Counted from the first letter of the stretch, positions 16,016 through 23,450 are shown. The stretch is 58,899 bases of DNA from JAWODU01 sp046483125 (GCA_046483125.1 JAWODU010000049.1:1-58899); one strand, 5' to 3'. Program-made: numbers and translations. Notes: a model not told the origin generated them from the letters alone.

Positions 16016-17581
16016 ATGAAAATTACAGGAATAGTACTGTCCGTTTTCACGATTGTTTTATGTATTATTCCCTCTTTTACTGCCGGCGCCGAGCCGGAAC
16101 TGCCTCCTGAACTGCCGGAGTATTATGCTCCTCAGTTCGAGATACAGGGGAAGCCGTTGAACCTCATTGAAAATTCGGCTACCAACAACATGACCAGGTG
16201 GGTATATACCACCGATGACGGAACACAGGCGCTCGTGCTTGAACTTGCTGACTGCAGGACGATGTCCTCTGATATGGTTTTCAACAACATACTTGTCCAC
16301 ATGGCGGCGCAGATGCGGAATGACCAGAGCCGTTTCCGGGAAATTGCGGACACGGAAATCTGCGCTCAGGTAAGCGAGGAAAACATCTCCAGAAGCATTT
16401 TTACGTACAAACTGCCCGACAGCGTTCAGATCTGGACTTTTTCCGTTAAGCCGGGCGCCCGGCCCATTCCCAAAGGAAAATTCGAAGCCGTCAGATCGGC
16501 AGTTGACAGACAGAGGTACGAGGACGCCCGGCGAAAGGGAAATGTGTCCATGGGGGCATGGAGCCCCCGGATTCATCACTTTGCGATGTCTCTTCTCGAC
16601 AGCGGGAAAAAAACAGAAGCTGTAGCTGTTTACAAAACACTGCTGGCCGCCTCTCCCTATAATTACAAAGCGCACCTCGAATTCGCCGGGAACACGAAGG
16701 ACGCGTACGCGGCAAAGAACAGCGCGGAAATCGTCCTGGCCAACGCCGAGGATCCCGAGCTGGTCGCAGACGCCGCCGAACTGCTGGGTAAGCAGTTAAC
16801 CGAATACGACTCAATACCGCTCCTGAAAGAAAAGGAAAAGGGCCTCCAGGTAATCCTTATTCCCCTCGAGCCGTGTGAAGTGTGGTTACTGGACGACGTG
16901 GCGGAAATATACAGGGAAATGACCGGCGTGCCGGTAAAAATCAGGCGTCTTAAAAAGGAGTGGCACTGGTCGAAACCGGACCGGATTGCGCAGGAGCGTA
17001 CAATCCGGAAAGCCATTGTGAGAATCAAAAAGAAAGAAGTGGATTTCACGGGCTGGTCCAAGGAACAGTACGTCGACGTGCTTAACTTTGCCGCCAGAAG
17101 TGAAAACGCACTGTCCAGGTACTATATCGGCGAACTGATAGATAAGATCAACCGGGGCCCCGGACAGTATTTCGTGGACCCTTATCTCGACCGCCTCTGC
17201 AAGATACGCGAGCAACACGGGTCGACGGACAAAAGGACCATGTACGTCGGAATCACGCGGGCAAATATCTATTCCGGTGACAATAATTACCTGTTCAGCC
17301 TCGGGCGGATCAAAGGCAAGTACCGCTCAAGCATACTCTCTTATCACATGATGCTTGCCGATAATCTGGGGGAGGAATACGAATCCAGGGAGCGACTGAC
17401 GCAACGCATCGCGAAAGAACTGGTGCCCGCCAGCTTCAAGCAGTTGAACATTCCGCGGAGTACCGATCCCAGGTGTCCTTATTCATATTCCAGCGGCGTG
17501 GCCCGCCTGGACCAGAAATCGCTGAAACTCGCTGCCCCCGTGAAGAACGCCTTGAAGGACCTCAAAGCCGGCAAAGAATAG
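16016..17581 (+). CDS. Secreted hypothetical protein with TPR-like segment
   Basis: 521 residues with a clear N-terminal signal peptide (ITGIVLSVFTIVLCIIPSFTAGA). An approximately 150-residue domain follows (LVLELADCRTMSSDMVFNNI and IWTFSVKPGARPIPKG). A tetratricopeptide-like helical pair is seen around 175-225 (LLDSGKKTEAVAVYKTLLAASP). The C-terminal half includes DVAEIYREMTGVPVKIRRL, REQHGSTDKRTMYVGITRANIY and SILSYHMMLA. The DKRTMYVGITRANIYSGDNNYLFSLG stretch resembles archaemetzincin-like proteins, but the HExxH zinc motif is absent here (only SYHMMLA is seen). Function unknown. Confidence 0.6.
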   Translation: MKITGIVLSVFTIVLCIIPSFTAGAEPELPPELPEYYAPQFEIQGKPLNLIENSATNNMTRWVYTTDDGTQALVLELADCRTMSSDMVFNNILVHMAAQMRNDQSRFREIADTEICAQVSEENISRSIFTYKLPDSVQIWTFSVKPGARPIPKGKFEAVRSAVDRQRYEDARRKGNVSMGAWSPRIHHFAMSLLDSGKKTEAVAVYKTLLAASPYNYKAHLEFAGNTKDAYAAKNSAEIVLANAEDPELVADAAELLGKQLTEYDSIPLLKEKEKGLQVILIPLEPCEVWLLDDVAEIYREMTGVPVKIRRLKKEWHWSKPDRIAQERTIRKAIVRIKKKEVDFTGWSKEQYVDVLNFAARSENALSRYYIGELIDKINRGPGQYFVDPYLDRLCKIREQHGSTDKRTMYVGITRANIYSGDNNYLFSLGRIKGKYRSSILSYHMMLADNLGEEYESRERLTQRIAKELVPASFKQLNIPRSTDPRCPYSYSSGVARLDQKSLKLAAPVKNALKDLKAGKE

Positions 17582-17608
17582 AGGCAAAGCCGGCTCGATA
17601 CGGCGGTT

Positions 17609-18580
17609 TCAGAAAACCGGTCTGCCGGTTTTCCGGAAGCTTTCCATCGCCCCCAGGCATTCCGACGCGTAACGCCGCGCCCGGGCGGGATCGTTGCGCC
17701 GCGCGCTCATTGATATCACGATGTACTTCTGGTGCTCGTACAGCAGGTAAAAGAACCGCCGTATGCCCGCGTTGCCCGCGCGTGTTTCCACCCTTCTCCC
17801 GTAACCCTGCAGGAACGGTTCGGAAGTAACCCCGCAATACTCCGCGATCGCCAGGTCCCACTCGATATCTCCCCAGCAACCCCGGTCAAAATCCACCAGG
17901 GCCGTTACTTCCCCGGTGTCCTCCACAAGCAGGTTCGTCACCCACAGGTCGCCGTGACACAAAACCGGCTTCGGATCGTTGTCAAACGAGTCCAGGCGCG
18001 ATTCAAGCAGGCTGTAAGCCTCCCGGCCGGTCTTCGCGTCGTACACGCCGCATGACACGATATCGTCGAGAAGCTTACGGTACATCACGGCAAAGGCCGA
18101 GGGCCAGGTCGATTGCGGTTCCATGCAGGCGTCCCCGCCGATATATCCGTAAAGACCGTCCGGTTCCTCAATCGAGTGAATGCGGACAACTATATTTCCC
18201 CATTCGCGCAACGCCCGCCTCCGCTCCTCCGGCGACAGGGCCGCTTCACTGAGAGGCCTGCCCGGAAAGCGCGGCATAATCAGGAAATCGCGGTCAATAA
18301 GCCGCCGTGAAAAATCATGGCCCGGTATGGGGGGGACCGGCACGTCTGTATCCGCCAGGATACGTTCGTGTATGGCGGGCTCCCGGCGCATCATTCGGTA
18401 TTCGTAAAACGTCTGCAGTACGGAATCGGAAGGCGCCACGCGCAGGACGTATTGCTCGTTATTTTTCTCTATGGCAAATACGTCGGAAAACTTCCCGGCG
18501 CCGAAGGGGCGCGCGGTCCAGTCGCCGTCCCCGAGCAGAGAAGCGGCAAGTTCTGTCGGATTAATCTGCGGCTGGTGCAA
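17609..18580 (-). CDS. APH-like aminoglycoside/choline-kinase-family phosphotransferase
   Basis: 323 residues with a protein-kinase-like fold. The N-lobe has GAGKFSDVFAIEKNNEQYVLRV, the Brenner motif LCHGDLWVTNLL supplies the catalytic Asp and the Asn, and the metal-binding LVDFDRGCWGDIEWDLA completes the site. Members phosphorylate small hydroxylated compounds such as aminoglycosides, fructosamines, choline or homoserine; the substrate cannot be read from the sequence. The start overlaps the end of the upstream thioredoxin-TPR gene by 20 nt, implying coupled translation. No antibiotic-resistance subfamily is recognised. Confidence 0.85.
   Translation of the reverse strand: MHQPQINPTELAASLLGDGDWTARPFGAGKFSDVFAIEKNNEQYVLRVAPSDSVLQTFYEYRMMRREPAIHERILADTDVPVPPIPGHDFSRRLIDRDFLIMPRFPGRPLSEAALSPEERRRALREWGNIVVRIHSIEEPDGLYGYIGGDACMEPQSTWPSAFAVMYRKLLDDIVSCGVYDAKTGREAYSLLESRLDSFDNDPKPVLCHGDLWVTNLLVEDTGEVTALVDFDRGCWGDIEWDLAIAEYCGVTSEPFLQGYGRRVETRAGNAGIRRFFYLLYEHQKYIVISMSARRNDPARARRYASECLGAMESFRKTGRPVF
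17612..17633. terminator. Candidate bidirectional terminator between convergent genes
   Basis: A perfect 9-bp inverted repeat, GAAAACCGG-TCTG-CCGGTTTTC, lies 31 nt past the plus-strand gene's stop and overlaps the last codons of the convergent APH-like gene. The A-tract/GC-stem/T-tract form can act in both directions; for the minus gene it would lie inside the coding end, so the plus-strand role is more likely. Confidence 0.4.
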
Positions 18581-19565
18581 GTTCGTCCAGGTGTTCCTTG
18601 GCGTATTTAGCGGGCATGCTTTCGGGATAATCCTGAATCAGTTTTTCAAGAGCTTCACGCGCGTCCGCTTTATTTCCAGTCGCCGCCTGGCAGCTGCCGA
18701 GATAAAAAAGGGCCTCAGCACGCAACTCGCCTTCGGGAAAATCCTTGAGAAAGGCTTTCAAACCCGAAACGGCCGTATCGAAATCCTGCGCGTTGGCCGG
18801 AAGCACAGCCAGTTGAAGCGCGTTTTCCTCCGCGTAATCGCCCAGGGTTTCCGGATCGATATCGCCAGCCTCGCGAAAATATTCCGCCGCCCCCTCCAGG
18901 TTCCTGTCTTCAATCTCGATTGTTCCAAGCAGGTAAAGCGCGCCTGCCTTCTTTCCGGCCGAATTATCGTTATCCAGTTCACACACTTTTTCCAACAGCC
19001 CCGAAGCGTCATCCATGCGCCCCAGCTCAACGTAGGCTTCAGCCAGGCTGAAGACATGCGCAACATCCCCGTCTTCCTCTTCCGCTTCCCTTTCAAGATC
19101 CTCTACCGACTTTGCCGCGTTAAGGAATTCAAGAAAATCCTCCGGCGGCGCGAACCCCGTCTTTTTGGCTATGATTTCCTTCCGGGTGTTCACAATAAAA
19201 GTCGTGGGTATGCCCTCGAACGGAAATTCGTCCGCGAGACGGCGTTCACTCGAACGGCCGGTGTGTATCATCAGCGGGATGAAATTGGCATTAACGAACT
19301 CTGCCACCGATTCGTCCGGCCATGTCTGCTCCTCCATCATCCGGCACGGCGGGCAGTAATCCGGGTTCGTGAAAAGAATCAGGATATTCCTGGACTTCTT
19401 TTTTGCCGCTTCCACGCTTTCGTCCCAGGAAGTTTTCCATTGAATTTCAGCTTTCGCACCCTCCTCCACCGAACTCCCGCTCGAAGTTGCCTGTTCAGCA
19501 CGCTGTCCGTCTTTACATCCGGCAAAGAACACAATCAGTATCGCCGCTATCGTCAATCTCAGCAT
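18561..19565 (-). CDS. Thioredoxin-domain lipoprotein with TPR repeats
   Basis: 334 residues from the ATG at 19565, preceded by AAAGGAGATG. A lipoprotein signal is evident (LTIAAILIVFFAGC, lipidated Cys17). A thioredoxin-like domain follows with NPDYCPPCRMMEEQTW, the CPPC redox motif, and the cis-proline loop EGIPTTFIVNTRKE. From about residue 175 onward there are helical TPR-type repeats (HVFSLAEAYVELGRMDDASGLLEK, GALYLLGTIEIEDRNLEGAAEYF and others). It probably works in the periplasm as an anchored thiol-disulfide exchange or assembly factor. The frame continues upstream to 19916, but a perfect Shine-Dalgarno and lipobox define the start. Confidence 0.88.
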   Translation of the reverse strand: MLRLTIAAILIVFFAGCKDGQRAEQATSSGSSVEEGAKAEIQWKTSWDESVEAAKKKSRNILILFTNPDYCPPCRMMEEQTWPDESVAEFVNANFIPLMIHTGRSSERRLADEFPFEGIPTTFIVNTRKEIIAKKTGFAPPEDFLEFLNAAKSVEDLEREAEEEDGDVAHVFSLAEAYVELGRMDDASGLLEKVCELDNDNSAGKKAGALYLLGTIEIEDRNLEGAAEYFREAGDIDPETLGDYAEENALQLAVLPANAQDFDTAVSGLKAFLKDFPEGELRAEALFYLGSCQAATGNKADAREALEKLIQDYPESMPAKYAKEHLDELAPAAD

Positions 19566-19695
19566 AATGCATCTCCTTTTCTCAAAAACCCCACCTTGCT
19601 GGATTCCGCCCGCTTCGTCAAACAGTATGTGCGGAATTACAAAATTCCCGACAGCACCCGCAAACCTGTTACCCCGTTCGCGAAAGGAGAAACAG

Positions 19696-19854
19696 ATGCA
19701 CCTCACGATTCCATTGGACAAGATGACCGCCACTGACAAGCTACAGGCGATAGAGGCGATATGGGCGAATCTCTCGCTGGCATCCGAGGACGTCCCTTCA
19801 CCAGCGTGGCAAGCTGATGAGATGCTGGCCGGGTTGGCCGTTGCCGTAATTTGA
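19696..19854 (+). pseudogene. Addiction-module antitoxin (TIGR02574-like), 3'-truncated
   Basis: A 52-codon frame with a good start (AAAGGAGAAACAG then ATG) encodes MTATDKLQAIEAIWANLS followed by SPAWQADEML, which matches the N-terminal half of the 'addiction module component' antitoxin family (normally about 70-80 residues). After DEML it diverges into an unrelated tail and stops, exactly where the reading frame of a BrnT toxin begins in another phase. I interpret this as a deletion junction joining two toxin-antitoxin loci. Confidence 0.6.
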
Positions 19855-20122
19855 GGGTTTTGACCGGGATCGGGGTAATATTGAAAAGAACTGGTCTGCT
19901 CATCAGGTAACTCCACAAGAAGCAGGGCCGGTCTTCTTTAACAGACCGCTGATTGTGGCCGATGATGCAAAACATTCTCGGGCAGAAAAACGATATCTTC
20001 TGCTGGGTCAAACAGACAAAAACCGGTTCTTGTTCATAGCTTTCACAATGCGGAAACGCCGCATACGCATCATTTCCGCGCGGGACATGAGCCGAAAAGA
20101 GAGAAAAGCGTATTTATTATGA
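19850..20122 (+). pseudogene. brnT: BrnT-family toxin, missing its start codon
   Basis: A 90-codon frame begins FEGFDRDRGNIEKN, continues with VTPQEAGPVFFNRPLIVADD and KHSRAEKRYLLLGQT, and ends RRIRIISARDMSRKERKAYLL. This is nearly full-length BrnT, a RelE-fold ribonuclease toxin. The codon before the first Phe is TAA (19847-19849), and no ATG, GTG or TTG occurs in frame near the start, so the toxin's first residues and initiation codon are lost. Its stop overlaps the brnA start by ATGA, preserving the usual brnT-brnA order. Overlaps the truncated antitoxin upstream by 5 nt. Confidence 0.7.
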
Positions 20123-20406
20123 AAACCATTCCTAAATTTAAAACCGAAGAGGGTGAGCGTAAGTTCTGGGCAAAACACGATTCGACGGAATATGTTGACT
20201 GGTCAAAGGCAAAGCGTGCGGTTTTCCCGAACCTCAAACCATCGACAAAGACCATTTCATTGCGCCTTCCGGAACCAATGCTGGAAGAGCTCAAGCTTCT
20301 GGCAAACAAACGTGACGTTCCTTACCAGTCGCTGTTGAAATTGTTCCTTGCAGAGCGAATCGATTCGGAACTGACACGGCATCAGCCCAGGATGACCAAA
20401 ACGTAA
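20119..20406 (+). CDS. brnA: BrnA-family antitoxin
   Basis: 95 residues with all the family hallmarks: an IPKFKTEEGERKFWAKHDS N terminus, a VDWSKAKRAVFPNLKPS linker and a C-terminal ribbon-helix-helix (TISLRLPEPMLEELKLLANK). BrnA binds BrnT and represses the operon through its RHH domain. It is intact while the cognate toxin gene upstream lacks a start codon, so it may now be an orphan antitoxin or anti-addiction factor. The start overlaps the toxin stop (ATGA). The sequence is AT-richer than the flanking chromosome. Confidence 0.88.
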   Translation: MKTIPKFKTEEGERKFWAKHDSTEYVDWSKAKRAVFPNLKPSTKTISLRLPEPMLEELKLLANKRDVPYQSLLKLFLAERIDSELTRHQPRMTKT

Positions 20407-20498
20407 CCAGAGGACGCCTGCGGTATTTGTCAACCCGCGCGCTGATCGGCTTGCCAAAATGCTGACGTAAAGTGTCGCACTCGGTGAGGACTTGAGAC

Positions 20499-21107
20499 AT
20501 GGGTGTATCTATCCACTATCGAGGTCGTCTCGACGACATTGCATTGCTTCCGTCCCTTCGTGACGAAGTCGGCGATATGGCAAACTCAATGGGCTGGCCC
20601 TCGACAATATTGAACGACGATTGGTCGAAGTCTCCCGATGCCACATTGGCCAATGGCGGCAGGGTGGAAGGCCACCTTGGACTCAAGGGAATCCAGATCA
20701 CTCCGCATGCAGATTCGGAGCCCCTCGCCCTGTTTTTTGACCGTCAGGGATACCTTCGTTCTCCCATGACAATGTTGCTGATTCTTGACGGAACCTTACA
20801 GCGAGAGACGGCCTGGGTTCCAATGAAGACCCAGTTTTCCGGACCTGACACACACGTGTGGGTCATCGGCCTCCTGAAGTACTTGAAAACACACTACCTA
20901 TCGAATCTTGAAGTCTCGGACGAGAGCGGATACTGGGACACCGGCGACAGACGCAAACTTGCAGAGAGCATGGCCTTGCTTAACGGCAAACTGCAGAATC
21001 TCTGGACCACGATCTCTTCCGGCCGGATGGGAGACTTGTCGGGACTCTCGGCAGACGAGATCGCATCACGGATCGAACGATTATTCAGGAACAATAGGAA
21101 ATATTAG
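20499..21107 (+). CDS. Hypothetical protein of the accessory island
   Basis: 202 residues, no recognised family, no signal peptide or membrane helix. Visible features are MGVSIHYRGRLDDIALLPSL at the N terminus, an acidic DDWSKSPDATLANGG stretch and a helical C terminus (ADEIASRIERLFRNNRKY). Similar stand-alone proteins starting MGVSIHYRG occur in mobile regions of diverse bacteria, which fits the location. It stands alone, 92 nt after brnA, and is followed by a 124-nt AT-rich spacer in which I see no further gene. Confidence 0.6.
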   Translation: MGVSIHYRGRLDDIALLPSLRDEVGDMANSMGWPSTILNDDWSKSPDATLANGGRVEGHLGLKGIQITPHADSEPLALFFDRQGYLRSPMTMLLILDGTLQRETAWVPMKTQFSGPDTHVWVIGLLKYLKTHYLSNLEVSDESGYWDTGDRRKLAESMALLNGKLQNLWTTISSGRMGDLSGLSADEIASRIERLFRNNRKY

Positions 21108-21231
21108 AAATATTAGGGACACACCAACAGTCACATCAATAATAACAGTGTCTTTCACGAATTCTTGCTTTTCTCAATAATTTTGATAAAAAGAAATAGT
21201 TATGCTGTTGATTAAGTAGTTCGACAGAGAT

Positions 21232-21852
21232 ATGAAGAAGGGTTCAAGACGCCATTATCGTGAAGAGGTAACCGAGGGCAAGTTCAGTGCGTCAATACAT
21301 GTTCCCACGGAAAAGTACTACCTCTTTCATGCTGAACTCACATCTCTCGCCAACTACTTGAGCCGCCGCTTGCTACCTACAGAGCCAGAGGATGTCAGCA
21401 TGAGGGAAATACTGCTGAACTTGCAGAATATACTCGAATATGAGTGCGACCAACTCATTGAGTACCACGTAGCAGAACACCCATCAGCTAAGCACTCCAA
21501 TTTCCTTACGCAGATTCAGGAAGGCTACGTGGCTTTCAAAACCAAGTTCGAATGGCTCCACAAGCGGCGACTCCTGACAAAACACGAAATGGAAGTATTG
21601 GAGGAGTTTCGGCGGAATCGAAACGATATGACACACGCCAAGCCAAAGCCAGAGAGGGCCCGCCTCAAGTACTTCGGCAAGCCGATCCTGACAACCCACT
21701 CACTGCGCAGAATGTTCCTTGAATCGGAAGAAGTCCTGCAGGCAATCAGGGCTCGAGCCAACCGGAAATCCCTTTGGCAGACAACGCCCTCTGGATATAC
21801 TGAAGAATTGGAGTGGCCTGCGCTACATGAACTAAGGGGGAAAACTGTCTAA
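21232..21852 (+). CDS. Hypothetical protein with HEPN-like RxxxxH motif
   Basis: 206 residues, mostly alpha-helical. Residues 120-135 read VLEEFRRNRNDMTHAK, containing RNDMTH, which fits the R-x4-6-H catalytic signature of HEPN ribonuclease/RNA-binding proteins. The preceding helices (LRILLNLQNILEYECDQLIEY-like pattern, then YVAFKTKFEWLHKRRLL) are compatible with a HEPN four-helix bundle. The evidence is a motif only. The stop codon TAA overlaps the first core site of attC 1, the typical arrangement for an integron cassette gene, although no attC is seen upstream of it. Confidence 0.6.
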   Translation: MKKGSRRHYREEVTEGKFSASIHVPTEKYYLFHAELTSLANYLSRRLLPTEPEDVSMREILLNLQNILEYECDQLIEYHVAEHPSAKHSNFLTQIQEGYVAFKTKFEWLHKRRLLTKHEMEVLEEFRRNRNDMTHAKPKPERARLKYFGKPILTTHSLRRMFLESEEVLQAIRARANRKSLWQTTPSGYTEELEWPALHELRGKTV

Positions 21853-21930
21853 CAAAGCAATAAACCCGACCCAGTGGTCCTCGCGGCTCCGCCGCTCGTC
21901 GCACTGGGCCGGTTATTGCAGACGTTAGCT
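21847..21930 (+). other. attC-like recombination site 1
   Basis: 84 nt bounded by an inverse core GTCTAAC (RYYYAAC) and a core GTTAGCT (GTTRRRY-like, one mismatch). Between them lie long imperfect arms: CTAAC..GCAATAA..CCCAGTG pairs with CACTGGG..TTATTGC..GTTAG. A variable top contains a second hairpin (GCGGC-TCC-GCCGC). The extrahelical bases and unequal arms are as in integron attC sites. It sits exactly at the 3' end of the upstream gene and the 3' end of the inverted gene beyond. Confidence 0.8.
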
Positions 21931-22254
21931 TTGGAGAATGACAGGACTGCCGGGCTTGGCTGATGGAATCGCTTCCGCAATCTTCGGCACCAGCGGAAGT
22001 AGATCACGAAGCCGGTTCGACTTGGCGGACAGAACGAGCACGGCAATGTCGAACTTCGGCAGGTGTTGCTGGAACATGAGGTTGCGATCAGTGGTCACAA
22101 AGATGTCAAATTCAGCCTGCGCCCGGCTCAACAGTTCGCCGTTCTTGAGGCTGGCCCAACCTGCTTCGGGCACGGTCTTGACCTCATGCCCGATGATCGC
22201 CTCTGCCAGCCCGCGATCGACACATTCATCCAAGAGAACCTTACGCAGGGACAA
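21925..22254 (-). CDS. DUF5615 PIN-like toxin
   Basis: 109 residues with the DUF5615/Mut7-C PIN-like pattern: KVLLDECVDRGLAEAI (the LLDExV/D motif with the first acidic residues), then VKTVPEAGWASLKNGELL, IFVTTDRNLMFQQH (T-T-D-R/N-x-L metal-site motif) and a hydrophobic C-terminal strand. DUF5615 proteins are paired with DUF433 and are believed to be ribonuclease toxins. The start ATG lies 14 nt inside the antitoxin's 3' end. The TAA stop is formed within the core site of attC 1. The gene runs opposite to the cassette direction. Confidence 0.85.
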   Translation of the reverse strand: MSLRKVLLDECVDRGLAEAIIGHEVKTVPEAGWASLKNGELLSRAQAEFDIFVTTDRNLMFQQHLPKFDIAVLVLSAKSNRLRDLLPLVPKIAEAIPSAKPGSPVILQS

Positions 22255-22450
22255 AAAGCTTCTCCTTGGCCTCTTCCAGAACGGCGATCACCTGTTCCCG
22301 CGTGACTGTCGGGAACCCCTTGAGAAAGTCATCAATGCTCTCACCGCCCTCGATGTAATCGATCAGGGTCTGGATCGGCACACGGGTTCCCTCGAAAACC
22401 GGGGTCCCTCCCATTACGTCTGGTCTCATACTGACCACATGTGTCTTCAT
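22241..22450 (-). CDS. DUF433 antitoxin
   Basis: 69 residues from the ATG at 22450; a GTG at 22471 would add 7. The DUF433 pattern is clear: VVSMRPDVMGGTPVFEGTRVP, then TLIDYIEGGESIDDFLKGFP and VTREQVIAVLEEA, a winged helix-turn-helix type antitoxin. No obvious Shine-Dalgarno precedes either start. The 5' end is only 25 nt from attC 2, so the promoter must lie in or beyond that site. It is the first gene of the inverted toxin-antitoxin cassette, as is usual for antitoxin-first pairs. Confidence 0.85.
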   Translation of the reverse strand: MKTHVVSMRPDVMGGTPVFEGTRVPIQTLIDYIEGGESIDDFLKGFPTVTREQVIAVLEEAKEKLFVPA

Positions 22451-22475
22451 CACAAGAGGAATATACACCAAGGAA

Positions 22476-22541
22476 AGCTAACAAGCAAATGGAGAAGTAT
22501 TTGCGCGTAGCCGCGCAAAACTCTCATTTGCGGCGTTGGGA
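22476..22541 (+). other. attC-like recombination site 2
   Basis: 66 nt bounded by AGCTAAC and GTTGGGA. The arms are GCAAATG..AG..TTTGCGCG paired with CGCGCAAA..CT..CATTTGC, closed by a TAGC loop. The unpaired GG and asymmetric bulges follow the attC layout. It is in the same orientation as site 1. Core boxes are less canonical than in site 1, but the stem is longer and nearly perfect. Confidence 0.75.
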
Positions 22542-22559
22542 GTCGAAGAAAGGAAGCGA

Positions 22560-23117
22560 ATGACAAAAAGAGATACATTTGATCTTGTCATCAAAGCCTT
22601 CGGGATTTGGCTGATGGCAATGTTTGTCCGAACCATCCCTATGACTGTGATCCAATTCACGGTGGACACATCAGAGTTCATTGCCAACAGACCGGCGTAT
22701 TTGGCACTCAATGTGACGCATTCGCTTCTTTATTTTCTGGTTGCTAGCCTCTTCCTTCTGAAAGGTCATACTATAGCTTCTCTTCTTGTGAGAACCAACC
22801 CTCAGGAGGCAAACGCAGGGGCCGAGGAGCCTGCCTACGCTCGTTTGTGGTTCTGGATCACAATCATTGGTCTTTACCACTTTCTTTCGTCCGCTTCAGC
22901 TCTCTTTGGTCAACTTCTCCGGCTAACCTTTGACTATTCCGAGTACACTACTATATCTCTTTCAAGCCGTGATCTCTGGCCAAGTGTATTCATGTTGTCC
23001 TTTTCTCTTGTCTTCATTTTCAAAAGCAAAGCTATCGAAAGTTTTATTCTGAGAAAATCAAACAAGGGCACCCAATCGCATTCAGGCGACCGCGTCCCCG
23101 CGCCGCCTGATGCATGA
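22560..23117 (+). CDS. Cassette-borne four-helix membrane protein
   Basis: 185 residues from the ATG at 22560, preceded by AAAGGAAGCG; a TTG at 22536 inside attC 2 would add 8 residues. Four hydrophobic segments are visible (IWLMAMFVRTIPMTVIQF, LLYFLVASLFLLKG, FWITIIGLYHFLSSASALF, PSVFMLSFSLVFIF). The last codons (SHSGDRVPAPPDA) are translated from attC 3 itself, a common feature of cassette genes. No family is recognised. Base composition is clearly AT-richer than the chromosome. Confidence 0.65.
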   Translation: MTKRDTFDLVIKAFGIWLMAMFVRTIPMTVIQFTVDTSEFIANRPAYLALNVTHSLLYFLVASLFLLKGHTIASLLVRTNPQEANAGAEEPAYARLWFWITIIGLYHFLSSASALFGQLLRLTFDYSEYTTISLSSRDLWPSVFMLSFSLVFIFKSKAIESFILRKSNKGTQSHSGDRVPAPPDA

Positions 23118-23125
23118 CGTTGGGG
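23057..23125 (+). other. attC-like recombination site 3
   Basis: 69 nt bounded by ATCAAAC and GTTGGGG. The arms contain CGCATTCAGGCG against CGCCTGATGCATG and a GC-rich loop. The pairing is less regular than in sites 1 and 2 and the inverse core departs from RYYYAAC at one position. It lies in the same orientation and contains the stop codon of the upstream membrane-protein gene, as expected for a cassette end. Confidence 0.6.
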
Positions 23126-23136
23126 CAACAGGAAAG

Positions 23137-23418
23137 ATGATACTTGTTCTCATCAAGATCGCGGTGATTCTCGGACTGCTGTTCGGCACGGGCTACCTGA
23201 CCGACCGCTTGGGGATTGAGTCGATGGTCCCCGGCATCCTCGCGTTCTGGGGCGGCGTGTGTTTCTTTCTTGGTCCGCACGCCACCGGATCTGGTTTCTT
23301 CGTCAAAGGTGGTTTCTATGTCAACGCCGCAACGCCGGAATGGATCTGGCGCATTGCAGGGTTCATCATGTGGATCATCGGGGGAGTTGTCCTCGTCAAC
23401 CTGGCAAGAGCAGCATGA
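23137..23418 (+). CDS. Small integral membrane protein after attC 3
   Basis: 93 residues from the ATG at 23137, 12 nt beyond the core site of attC 3, so it occupies the first-gene position of a further cassette. Three hydrophobic stretches are visible (MILVLIKIAVILGLLFGTGYL, MVPGILAFWGGVCFFLG, IAGFIMWIIGGVVLVNLA). No family is recognised. No attC follows before the tRNA gene, so this cassette has lost its own site or the array was truncated here, next to a 17-bp repeat. Confidence 0.6.
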   Translation: MILVLIKIAVILGLLFGTGYLTDRLGIESMVPGILAFWGGVCFFLGPHATGSGFFVKGGFYVNAATPEWIWRIAGFIMWIIGGVVLVNLARAA

Positions 23419-23450
23419 CGAGCCTGCCCCAAGCCGACGAGACTTGGTAC

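Larger units (their letters stand above)
21847..23125 (+). mobile_element. Integron gene-cassette array without integrase (CALIN)
   Basis: Three attC-like sites in the same orientation (21847-21930, 22476-22541, 23057-23125) delimit two cassettes. The first, about 611 bp, carries an inverted DUF433/DUF5615 toxin-antitoxin pair; the second, about 584 bp, carries a membrane protein gene. Genes flanking the outer sites (21232-21852 and 23137-23418) are probable former cassettes. No tyrosine integrase with an integron-specific insertion and no attI are seen in the window, so this fits a cluster of attC sites lacking an integron integrase. Confidence 0.72.

Noticed and set aside
16016..17581. Possible archaemetzincin-type protease
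   Set aside because: A short stretch near residue 400 is reminiscent of that family, but no HExxH zinc motif is present.
18471..19736. 421-codon plus-strand open frame across the thioredoxin and APH genes
   Set aside because: It overlaps two recognised genes on the other strand. Only its last codons (after 19600) look coding-like, and they lie upstream of the antitoxin remnant.
20407..20498. Possible further attC between brnA and the next gene
   Set aside because: No paired arms or core boxes could be found in the 92-nt spacer, nor in 21108-21231.
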